This document shows positions 45,479 through 56,439 of a stretch of DNA of 64,000 nucleotides, one piece after another (position 1 is the first letter of the stretch; each line of letters starts with the position of its first letter). Both the position numbers and the translations under genes were made by a program. The notes under the pieces are model-generated. The model did no database searches. It worked only from the letters and a program-made list of their open reading frames with translations, and was not told the origin of the DNA. Origin of the DNA: Cryptomeria japonica (Eukaryota; Streptophyta; Pinopsida; Cupressales; Cupressaceae); assembly GCF_030272615.1 (NCBI RefSeq), contig NC_081405.1:26184272-26248271 (forward strand), in the 5' to 3' direction.

Positions 45479-48400
45479 TTACAAGCTCTTTTCGGCCTCT
45501 AAAGTTTCTTCAACAAGTTGTTCAATTGCAACCTCTTCTACCTTTTCAGGGGCACTTTCCAACTGTTCTGGATCATGGGTGGCATATTTATTTGTCCACT
45601 CACCATACACCTCTTCTGTCGGCCATGAGAAATTAATCACTTTATCCTTGGTCTTAGTCAACCTTTTCCAATAATTTCTCATTTTGTTGACTTCTGAATT
45701 GAGAAAACCATAATGTGACTTAATTTTCTCTATCTCTTGTATTGTCAAAACAAAGAAAGAAGCATCATCTAGATCAGTAATTCTTTTAACTCTTGCTGAT
45801 AATTTAGCTTCTATCTCCTTAAGCCACATTTGTTTGTCCTTTAATTGATCTGGGCTAGAAAAAACTCCTGGGAGCAACTCAAAAACTTGATTAGTGTACT
45901 CCTTTTTCAACAAACTAACCTTCCTATCCACAATATCCACCTCTACTGCTAATTGTACTAAGACTTTAGCGACATCAAAAGTGGATTTGATGATGGGATC
46001 GGCCCTTACTTCATCGCAGGATACACACATAAACTCTCAATCTTGCTCCCTAGGCCTCCATTTGTCAAAAATAAGTGTCAAAATAGCCTTGTCTCTCTTG
46101 AGCTCGTTCCATATATCCATAATTTTACCTACATTGTTGTAGAGCAATGAGGCATTTATTGTAACTGCAAAACTGGAAGTTGTAGCCTTTACTCTCTCCT
46201 CATACTTCTTTGCATATAAGGCCTGAGCTTGTTTCAAGTTTTCTAATTCTTGAGGAGTAATTTCAACCATTTGAGAACTGGAGGGTGCTGGAGATGGTGG
46301 AAACTCAATGATAGGGCTAGTAGGTGGAGGTCCTGTAGGAGAAGAGGAGATCATCAGTGTTGAAGACTCACCTTGATGGTATTGTCCAGTCAACTAGCTC
46401 TGCAACTTGGTAATGATGCTATCCTTACCTCTTACCTCCTCCTTGGCATTGTTATAGGCCTTCAAAACTGTCTCCAACTTAACTTGGAGGGCCTCTTTCT
46501 CTTTAGCTTCTCTCTTTGCTACTGCAACACTAAATTTTGTAGTCTCTAACACAGTGCTAGCAGCCTCCACTACCCCTGTACTCTACACTCTCTTCACCAT
46601 CATCCCACAAAGGTAACTTGACCCTGGGGTGTCTTTGCTTTTCTTACTCTCATTTCTCTTGAGAAACCACATGATGAGTGCAGCATTATCCTTATTGAAA
46701 GTAATCCCCTCCATGGGTTTAGTCTCTTTTCTTATTGCATCTAGTACCAGGGCATCTGCTATATCCTATTCGGGTAAAATAAGTACTCCAACTTGTGCTA
46801 CCATATCTCTTCCCTGCTCAAGGGTGATGGTTTTGAATTCTTCCATCATCTCTTGCTTTATTTCCTCTTCTACTAGGGCTGGATCTTTATTGGGCTACTC
46901 AGCCTTTCTCTTTTCACATCTAGCATTATATTTATCTATGTGCTATTTCCATATAAACTGCATAAATGCTTCTGATGTGACAAAAATTTTATCAACTAAA
47001 AAGGCATTACTTGCCTGCTTTATCTCAGGATCCCACTCCTGGCCTTTGAGTTCAATGGTAGTGATATCCATTTTAGAAGCAATGGGTTCTTTTGGCATTC
47101 CTTCCTCCACTTCATCATAAGTGTAGGCAATTTCCCCTAGACTACCTAACTGTAGGAGTTGCTCAGCTGTTGCTTGCTCATTTCCTATATGGATAGGGGA
47201 TTGGGATGGGGAATACAAAGGTGTATCAGATTATACTTCTTTTCCCACCCTTTGCTTCTTTGGGCTTTCTTGGATGTCAATGACATCTTGTATCTTCCTC
47301 TTTCCTTTGGAGGTAGAGGGCTCCTCCATTGTAGGCATCAGCACACTATAAATGGATTTCTAATGCAATGTATAATCACCAGGAGGGATTACTTTGTTGG
47401 AAGCTGACCTACTTAGGATCATTCTCACCTTTTCAGGGTTGCTTTTGATTACAACTTCCCTCTTCTCCTTCAAGGTCTGCATCACATCTTCAAAGCAAAC
47501 GATCAAAAACTTTATTTTCTCCTCCAGTGGGAAAAGGCTAGACAATGGGTCATAGTTGGCATCAAACTGATGCACAAAATCCAAGGCTTTCTTATAAGCC
47601 ACTCACTTCTCTTTCCTTAGCTCCTGCTCATCTAGATCAAACTCATTTCTGATGAGGTCTTCAGGAAACTGGAATTGATGAGGCCTACCTCTGCATGCTA
47701 CCTTCTTTCTAAACATACCATTGAAGAAGTCTTCTAGATCAGCACACCTGGACACTGCAGTGGACAAATGATAAGGCTTGAGGAAATCCTCAAAGCAATT
47801 CCAGCCTCCCTTTGTTATTACAAATTGGTTTGCTATGGTAGCTGCAGGGAAAATAGTCCCTTTACCCCTGCCTGTCAACTCTGCCTCTTGTAAGCCACCA
47901 ATTTGTCTAAGGATCTCTATGATTCCCACTTTGAGAGGGACCTGGTAAGGTAGAAAAAATGGGGTCCCTCTTAAACCAAACACTCTAAAAACTGTGCAGA
48001 CTGGATACAAGTAAATGTCACCCCGGTTATGGATAATTTTTATGTTCTCTGCGAATTCTTTTGGTCTTATGAATTCCAGAAGAACTTTGGGGATTCTTGG
48101 GTTCTCAGAGCAGATGAGAGTCTGTATCTTGGATGCAAAATATTTATCAAACTTCAAAAAATTGACATCCTCTCTATCCCATGACAACACAGTACTCCGT
48201 AATTGTACCGACATTTTTTCTCCTTCTTTCTCCTTAACAAGGTCCAGTCCACTGGCAAAGTAATCACCACCTTTGAAGAGAAAAAGATGCATCAGGAGTG
48301 AGTACCATCCGAAAGGCCTATCCACCTTTCCTTTCTTGATTCCTATTAACCCTCCATGAATAGCATCAGCAATGAAAGAGGCATAATCAAATGTAATTGC

Positions 48401-49120
48401 AAGAGAAGGATTCAAAATCTGAGCAATCATTAACAGGCAATGATTTGGCATATTTGCTTCAGCATCTTCTTCCAAAACTTGGCAAAGTGCCCAATACATT
48501 CCTTTAGCCCTCAACGTGAACATACTTAATGAAAAGGGCTCTTGTGTGTTGGGTCCTACAACTGTTAACCCTCCTATCTTCACAAAAAACTCCTTAAGAG
48601 GCCCGTTCCTGAGATGACTCCTCTGTGCACCATAAATTTGGGCTAATGAAGTTAAATTTATAGGTTCTAGAAAATTGGTGAACTCATTAAGCCCAAAATC
48701 TTTCCAGAATTCTTCAGCATTAATCTCAACAAGGGTTTTCCCATTTATATCTTGAATGCTTCTTGTGACTGGATCATAGTTGAGCACAATTTGGGTCAAT
48801 AGATCTATGTCCATAAATACCCCTGGGACTACTAATTTCCCAACATCTAATTCCCAGATACTATTTTGCAGGGTGGGATAATTTCTCATTCCAGATCTAA
48901 TTTTAAACAACCCCAACCCAGACAATCCAACCTGTGGGTCTCTCAACTAGTTACCCTTGTCATATAGTCCTTCTCCTATCTTTAAATGGGGAGCCTTGGG
49001 CACTAATTCTTTTTCCTTTGATGCCTGATTAGTTGACAATGTCAACTGTTCTAAAAAATCATCACAGACACTCCTTTCTGAATAGTTAACTTTGCCAGAA
49101 AATTCTCTTTTAGGAGCCAT
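45479..49120 (-). pseudogene. Accessory ORF of G1 (1,213 codons)
   Basis: A single frame from ATG 49120 (AAAATGGC context) to TAA 45479, crossed by several in-frame stops (for example at 48947, 47603 and 46031) and no frameshift. N-terminal 500 residues look globular; the first 447-codon open piece contains NYDPVTRSIQDINGKTLVEI and FGWYSLLMHLFLFKGGDYFA. A basic linker follows (KGKRKIQDVI, SPKKQRVGKE), which may be a nuclear signal. Then an acidic helical part (DKYNARCEKRKAE), a Ser/Pro-rich linker (PPPTSPIIEFPPSPAPSSSQ) and a helical C-terminus. No membrane segment, so not an obvious envelope protein. It lies downstream of the tandem array. I do not recognise a family. Confidence 0.75.
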
Positions 49121-49774
49121 TTTGAAAACGTAAGAAATGAATACCACTCTTAAACAATTCTATGACGAATCAATTATCTTATCTAAAACACTACATAGGA
49201 ATTGCTACACAATAATACGAGAGAACCTATTCTTTGCTTGAAGGAAATTGCTCTGCAACTGAACCGACTTGCTCTGTACCTGAAGAAAATAACTCTGCCT
49301 CCGCTCTTCTGCAAAATTCTTTAAAAGATATCTTCACCCGGTTGATAGGAAATCAAATATTGTACTTAGGGCCTTAACTACAACATTGATTCCGCATGCT
49401 TCGGTCATCCCTTCAAAATTGATTTCATATGAGAATTCATATTTTTCGCTCCAACGAGTCACAACATTCCTGCAAGTGTTTCATTTTGCTCTTTCACAAC
49501 TTCGCGAAGCATAACTATCGGCCAGCTTGGTCCTGCAAAATAGCGTCAACCGTCCGATCAAAAGAAACTTGATCGAGCGTTAGATTAACTAACAGGTTTG
49601 GCTCCATGCTGGGTCCCGCTTCTTTATTGGCTACATGATACCATGTGGCGCCCAACCATTGGCCTTGAAATTTTCTTCACATTCCACTTGATACTGGTCA
49701 CGTGTCTTTCCTTCATACTGTCGGTTCCACCTTGGCGGGCCCACAACTTTCTTCTTAGACCACGTGTCGCCGGA
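49121..49774 (-). other. Region between accessory ORF and tandem array
   Basis: About 650 bases without an ORF of interest. It would contain the 5' leader or any promoter of the accessory ORF. I see no clear TATA box on the minus strand. Confidence 0.4.
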
Positions 49775-51165
49775 CACATGGACGGCTCTCATTCACTCTT
49801 GTTATTTCGTGGGGTATAAAGAATGAGCATCTTACCCTTGCAAAATAGCATGGGCCTTCAGATCATCTTTTAAGTTGATCGGCATTTAACAGTCTGAAAA
49901 GGCTTTCGGGAGGGGTGGGCCCACTGACTCACTATGAACGCCTGGCGTCCAGTCACCATCGGAGCTGACTTGTCTCTTTGTTATACACCGAAAGAAAACC
50001 ATAGGGCCTTAATTTATTCTTGACAATTGTATCTGCTAGGCTATATGTCATGACACATGGATGGCTCTCATTCACTCTTGCTATTTCACGAGGTATAAAG
50101 AATGAGCATCTTACCCTTGCGAAATAGTGCAGGCCGTTGGATCATCTTGTAAGTTGATCGGCATTTAACCATCTGAAAAGGCTTTCGGGAGGGGTGGGCC
50201 CACTGACTCACTGTGAACACCTGGTGTCCAGTCACCATTGGAGCTGACTTGTCACTTTGTTATACGCCAAAAGAAAACCACGGGGCCTCAATTTATTCTT
50301 GACAGTTGTATCCGCCAGGCTATCTGTCACGACACGTGGACGGCTCTCATTCACTCTCGCTATTTCATGGGGTATAAAGAATGAGCATCTTACCCTTGCA
50401 AAATAGTGCGGGCCGTTGGATCATCTTTTAAGTTGATCAGCATTTAACCATCTGAAAAGGCTTTCAGGAGGGGTGGGCCCATTGACTCACTGTGGACACC
50501 TGGCATCCAATCACCATCAGAGTTGACTTGTCACTTTGTTATACACCAAAAGAAAACCACGGGGCCTCAATTTATTCTTGACAGTTGTATCCGCTAGGCT
50601 CTCTGTCATGACATGTGGACGGCTCTCATTCACTCTCGCTATTTCACGGGGTATAAAGAACAAGCATCTTACCCTTGCGAAATAGTGCGGGCCGTCGGAT
50701 CATCTTTGAAGTTGATCAGCATTTAACCATTTGAAAAGGCTTTCAGGAGGGGTGGGCCTGCTGACTCACTATGAACACCTGGCGTCCAGTCACCATCGGA
50801 GCTGACTTGTCACTTTGTTATATGCCAAAAGAAAACCACGGGGCCTCAATTTATTCTTGACAGCTGTATCCACCAGGCTATCTATCACGACACGTGGATG
50901 GCTCTCATTCACTCTCGCTATTTCGTGGGGTATAAAGAATGAGCATCTTACCCTTGCAAAATAGTGCAGGTCGTCGGATCATCTTTTAAGTTGATCGGCA
51001 TTTAACTGTCTAAAAAGGCTTTCGGGAGGGGTGGGCCCATTGACTCACTATGAACACCTGTCATCCAGTCACCATCGGAGCTGACATGTCACTTTTTTAT
51101 ACGTTGAAAGAAACCGCAGGGCCCCAACAAACTCTTGATAGCTATACCCACCAGGTCATCTCCTG
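49775..51165. repeat. 279-bp tandem array, five copies
   Basis: The word GGCTCTCATTCACTC occurs at 49784, 50063, 50342, 50621 and 50900, exactly 279 bases apart each time. Whole units align with scattered substitutions and no length change. Each unit has GGGTATAAAGAA/CAAGCATC-type sequence and GGAGGGGTGGGCC. The array lies between integrase and the accessory ORF. Tandem arrays in this position are known from Tat/Ogre-type elements and can seed satellite DNA. Confidence 0.93.
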
Positions 51166-51852
51166 ACTGCGACCTAACTCACCTCTAGGGTCCACCTTTT
51201 AGCCTTCAATCCTGACCTGCTGACTGTTGTGACTTGTGCCACGTGCCGCCATTTTACTCACTATCATCAACCAGCTAGACCGTCTATGTGGCATGCCATG
51301 TCATTTTTGCAACTTCACTAGTTTTAAACTACGTGCAACTTCACTTAGCGAAATAGCGAAAGTCGTAGATCCATCCGCGAGACGTGCACTAGTTACTAGG
51401 CCCGACAACTTTAAGAGAAAAACATATAAGGCATAAATTTTTTGATTAATTAACATAACCGCCTAGGCAAACAACCAAAGGGGACACTTCCTACGACCCC
51501 ATGACCCATTACTTAAGTGAATAAAGTAACGAAAGATTAGAAACCAGAGGGTTTAAAGCAAACACAAGAGGATCTAAAATCAAAAACCCTTAAACCCTTG
51601 AGGTCTAAAACAAAGTTGAAGCATTTGAAACTGCATCCTATTCAAAAATTCAACAAACCATAGCCAATTATGGGAAAAGAAAAGCCCATTTTCAATTAGT
51701 GATAACAGCGGCTCTGACTGGGGATGGTTGATCGCAAGGTCAACACAAGAAAACTTAGAAACTCTGGAGAAATAGACCAAAACATAGACCAAAATAGAAA
51801 GGTAGGAAAGGAACAAAATATGTACAAACAAAGGACCTACCGTGCATGGACA
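51166..51852 (-). other. Region between tandem array and integrase end
   Basis: About 690 bases, no ORF of interest and no motif recognised. Confidence 0.4.
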
Positions 51853-53149
51853 TTAAGAGAAATAATGCTTTAGGAATTGTGTATGCATTGGAAATTCCTG
51901 CATTTCATCATCCATATTCTTTAAGAAATATGAATCCTTACCATTTAAGTCACAAACCACAAAAGGGCCAATCCATAGTGATTCAAATTTCTTATGCTTT
52001 CCCTTATCCTATCCTTTTGCATTCCACTGAAGAACCATGTCATCAATTTGAAACTTCCTTAGTGATGTCCTTTTATCAAAAAGATACTTTGACTGCAACT
52101 AGATTTTCTGATTTTTCTTATCGGCAAAAGTCCTAAGCTCCTCCATTTCTACAATTTGGATCATTCTATTTTCCATTGGTTCAAATACTTCCATGTCCTC
52201 ATTTTGCAAAAACTTATACACTAGAAGAAGGTTATTTACTGGTAATCTAGTTTGGGCACCATAAACTAATTCAAAAGGTGACAATCCAATGGATTTCTTA
52301 ACTATTATTCTATCTGCCCATAGAGCTAACTTCAACTTTTGATCCCAAGATCTTTTATTCTCTTCTAGGATTTTCTTGATGATATTCAATAGGCTTTTAT
52401 TGCTGGATTTTGCTTGTCCATTCCCCTTAGGGTGATAAGGTGAAGAGTATGACATGAGTATACCATGACTAGTACAAAAGGCTACAAATTCTTCTGATCT
52501 GAAACACATGGCATTATCCATCACCAATTTTGTAAGTGTTCCAAGTCTAGTTACAATATTATCCATCAGGAAATCAATGACAACTTTACTAGTAGCTCTT
52601 CTTGTAGGGATGGCTTCTATCCATTTGGTGAAATAATCAGTGGCCACTATGATCCATCCATGACCTCTCCCTGGCTTCTCAACAATTTCTCCAATAAAAT
52701 CAATGCCCCACTGGACAAAAGGAGCTTCTACAGAGACTGGATTTAGGGGTAAGGCTCCTTCATACTTGAGCTTGGATGAGAATCTCTGACATGGGTCACA
52801 TCTCCGAACATATGCATGGGTATCTTTAAATAAGGTGGGCGAATAATACCCAACCCAAATTATCTTACCAGCAGTAGTCTTAGCAGAATAGTGGCCTCCA
52901 CATACTCCATCATGCATTTTAGTCAACACCTATTTAGCTTGAAATTCATCCAAACACATTAGTAACTCTCCATCTCTTTTCCTCCAGAAAAGATCACCCT
53001 GAATGAGCACATATTTTTGGGACTTGAGTTTCAGGGTTCTTTTCTGATTGTATGTCATTTCTTCTGGGAGTGTATCACCTCTCAAAATTTGGATTATCTC
53101 TGTGTACCAGGGTTGCCTCTCAATACTAGTGACCAAAGCATCTCTAACC
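51853..53149 (-). other. Integrase of G1
   Basis: Zinc part HDGVCGGHYSAKTTAGK ... CDPCQRF; core GIDFIGEIVEKPGRG (first Asp) and VMDNAMCF (second Asp). Then comes YHPKGNGQAKSSNKSLL, where relatives have Glu after NGQA; here a GAA to AAA change gives Lys. The C-terminal part has FESLWIGPFVVCDLNGKDSY and ends LKHYFS. Stops at KI*LQ and KG*DK. As written, this integrase would be catalytically dead. Confidence 0.82.
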
Positions 53150-54625
53150 TCAACATTGTGTATTTCTACATTCATGAGATTCGACTCAGTCATGAGCTTA
53201 GCCAAACCTAAACCTCTCACCAATTTGGTGATCTTTATCTCCAAGTTGAATTCCTGAATTCTATTAATCCATCTGCATCTCTTCCTAGTAACCTCAAACT
53301 GAGACAAAATATCTTTAACTGCAGCATGTGGGACATAGGCAATGATATTTGCATTCACTAAATATGGCCTAAAAGCCGTAACAACTTTAACTAGGGCATA
53401 AGCTTGTTTCTCCATGGTTTCATATTTTAGTTATGTCACCTGCAAAGACTTACTATAGAAGGCTATGGGATGTTCATATCCTTCATTGTCCTTTTGTAGT
53501 AATACTGCAGCCACCGTATGATATGAAGCAAAAGAAAACAGAGAAAAAGGCTTACTATAATCAGGAGATTTCAACATTGCTGCCTCCTAGATTGCCTTCT
53601 TAATCTCAGCAAAATCTTTTGAAGCTTCTTGATCCCAATAAAATTTTGTATCCTTCTTAAGCAATTTGACGATAGGCTTCACTATCTTTGCGAAGTTTGC
53701 AATGAATCTCCTGACAAAATTTACTTTACCTAAAAAGGATTGGATACCTTTCACATTTTTAGGTTCAGACACCTTATTGATTGCTTCAATTCTCTCAGGG
53801 TCTATTCTTACCCCCTCCTTGGAAACTATGTGTCCCAGTAACTTTCCCTCAGTGACCCCAAAATGACATTTCTTGGGATTTAGTGATACACCAAATTCCA
53901 AGGCTTTATTGAACACCTTCTCTAGATGTCCACAATGATCATCAGTTTTCTTAGAGAAACAAGTTAGATCATCTTGATAAACCACCATGATGATGTTTAT
54001 GAATTATTTGAAAGCTACATCCATATCTCTCTAAAATGTAGCTCCTACATTTTTTAATCCAAATGGCATTCTCACATATACATAAGTTCCCCATGGAGTA
54101 GTGAAAGTTGTCTTAAACTGTTCAGACTCCTTTACCAACACTTGATTATATCCTGAGAAACCAACCATCATGGGTAAAAGATCACATCCTGTCACTCTTT
54201 GTAGCATGGCTTCCATATTTGGGGATGAGTAGTTATCTTTCAAGGAAGCAACATTTAGATTCCTAAAATCTACACACAATCTGATGTCTCCATTCTTCTT
54301 CCTCACTAGGACCAAATTGGAGACCCATGAAGAATGCCTTATTGGTTTGATAATCCCCCCTTCTCTCAATTTGGTCAACTCTTGTTGCATTTTAGTTTCT
54401 AACAAGGGATTGATAGGCCTCTATTTCTGTCTGAAAGGCTTAGCATCTGGAAGTAAAGGAACTTCATGCTAAAAAAGATCTTGTCTATACGCCTTTAGGT
54501 CTTCATAAGACCAAGCAAAGACATGCTTATACTTTTTCAATAAATTAATAAGGTTAGTCCTGACATGAGGGGGTAGTTTCTTTCCAATATATACCAACTT
54601 AGGGGATGATTTTGTCCCCAAGTTT
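53150..54625 (-). other. Reverse transcriptase and RNase H of G1
   Basis: RT starts with LVYIGKKLPPHVRTNLINLL. Then come GGIIKPIRHSSWVSNLVLVR, RLCVDFRNLN (first Asp area), TPWGTYVYVRMPFGLKN and the active site VVYQDDLTCFSK at about 53973. FQDD-type boxes vary in gypsy elements, but YQDD (instead of YIDD/YVDD) is less common. RVDPERI-like KEGVRIDPERIEAI and QSFLGKVNFVRRFI follow, then RNase H (DQEASKDFAEIKKAI, KSLQVT, ETMEKQAYALVKVV). At least four stops. Confidence 0.85.
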
Positions 54626-54957
54626 ACCTCCTCTAACTCTTCCAACTTGGTGGTAGACTGCTGACGTAAATGACTATCATTATAACTAAACATGCTCTCC
54701 AGCTCCACCATCCCTTTAGGTATTTCATTGGTTTCCAACTGGACCACATCATTTCCAAACATTGTCTCTCTATTGTCTACCACTTCCACCAATGCATTAC
54801 AATCAATCTTTTGTCCATCATAATCATCAACACATTGGATAAACCTAAGAATGTCTTCATCATCAACAAAAACTTGCCAATTGTACACATTATCAGGAAT
54901 AGAAGGCCTAGATTTTATTTCCACAGTGGAAATACCGGTTAGAATTACATCATCATT

Positions 54958-55345
54958 TTTCAAAGCAACATTAGCTAGGAAATCTGCCATAATATTTTTT
55001 GCTCGCTCTATCCAATTAATAGAAAATGCATCAAAATGCTCAATAACATCCCAAACAGCATGCTTATACTACTTTAATCTATCATTCTTGGATGCATATT
55101 TAGATCTTACCTGAGAAACAACCAATTCTGAATCCCCCATTACTTTCAACAATTGGATTCCATGCCTTTTTGCAACCTCAAGTCCTAGCAACAGGGCTTC
55201 ATACTCTGCAGTATTATTTGTGCACTAGAATGCCAATAAAAATGAATATTTAAAAGTTATACCTGACAGGGACACAAAAAGAACCCCTGCTCTAGATCCT
55301 TCTTTGGAGCAAGCTCCATCAAAATACATCTGCCACAACCCATAT
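54958..55345 (-). other. Extra (archaeal-type) RNase H domain, located before RT
   Basis: Minus-strand reading gives MYFDGACSKEGSRAGVLF (Asp at about 55320), NNTAEYEALLLGLEVAK (Glu), LKVMGDSELVVSQVRSK (Asp) and AKNIMADFLANVAL (last Asp). All four acidic residues are present; two stops interrupt it (after LLAF and DRLK). This is the additional RNase H known from Tat gypsy elements, where it normally follows the RT-linked RNase H. Here it lies between protease and RT, and the region between RNase H and integrase has no second copy. Confidence 0.85.
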
Positions 55346-55581
55346 TGTTGTACTTGTAGCTCAACTACAATAGGGTCAGTATTCTTCAATTGAGGTGAAA
55401 TTGGTTGAAGTCTAAAGTTATCTAAATCTACATTGATCATACAATTAAGCATACTAGGGTCTACATTTTCAATTACCCTAGGAGCTTGTGGCTCTCTGTA
55501 TAACTTGACCTAATTTCCACTAATAGGAATGGTAGCATAAGATAAGTCCAGTTGAACATTTCCCCCTACTGCTGCTGCCCA

Positions 55582-55884
55582 CTACCTGGAAAGTAACTTA
55601 CCATAGTAGGGTTTAGTGTCAGTAACAATAACATCCATTTTGTAAGTGGCTTCAAGGAATGCTGCTATTTTTACTTCTACATCTTTCATTGTACCTATCA
55701 TAGGTACTTCTCTGTTATCCATGGCATAGCATTTCCCATACACAGTGGTTACTAATAACCCTAATTCTTTCATAACACCATAGGGCATTACATTAGCAGC
55801 AGCTCCTGAATCTATCATGCAGTTTTTAATCAACCAGTTATTGACTAACAAGGTAACATAGAAGGGATCTACCTGACAAGGCTC
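55582..55884 (-). other. Aspartic protease of G1
   Basis: CMIDSGAAANVMPYG with the catalytic Asp at about 55812, followed by YAMDNREVPMIGT. Typical of gypsy proteases, which cut the polyprotein. The preceding 190 residues (56463-55885) are a linker rich in Lys, Glu and Thr. Confidence 0.8.
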
Positions 55885-56439
55885 CTAAGTGATAGTGGTT
55901 CCAACATAAACCTCTGGGGTTTGGAACTCTTGATCCTTTCCAACTTTAGCTAAACCGGTGGGTAATACTGTGTCACTATCAGATATACTAGAGAATAAAG
56001 ACAAAGTTGCATCCTTATGTTCTTTAATCTTTAGCAATTCTACTAATGGAACAGTGACCTTCATTTGAGTTAAAGCTTGGGCCATATCAAATGTAGAACT
56101 ATTGCATTTTTCAGTATTAACCCTAACCTTTTCTGTTTTGAATTGACTTGCCCTTTTCACCGTCTCTACTCCTTGTACATCGCCAACATTTTTATCATCT
56201 TTGCCTTTATGTACATCCTTAACTTGTTCCCCCTTTTCTTGACCGACCTTGGGGATAGTAGTAGCACTACTTGATGCCCCCCTTTTTGTAACTTCCTTTA
56301 CAAACATAGAACCTAGCTCACCCTGATCAGTGTCTCTCTTAGTGCTTCTCAGGTTATAGTTATGTTTTGCTTTGGCAATTGCAGCCTTAGTGAGATTTCT
56401 AACTTCTTCCTCACTAGGCCTCCTAAGATGAACATCTTC

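Noticed and set aside
45894-46142. Accessory ORF of G as an envelope protein
   Set aside because: No signal peptide, membrane segment or cysteine-rich ectodomain is visible in any copy.
49775-51165. Regular repeats considered as a CRISPR array or centromeric satellite
   Set aside because: The 279-bp units have no spacers, and the array is only five copies inside a retrotransposon.
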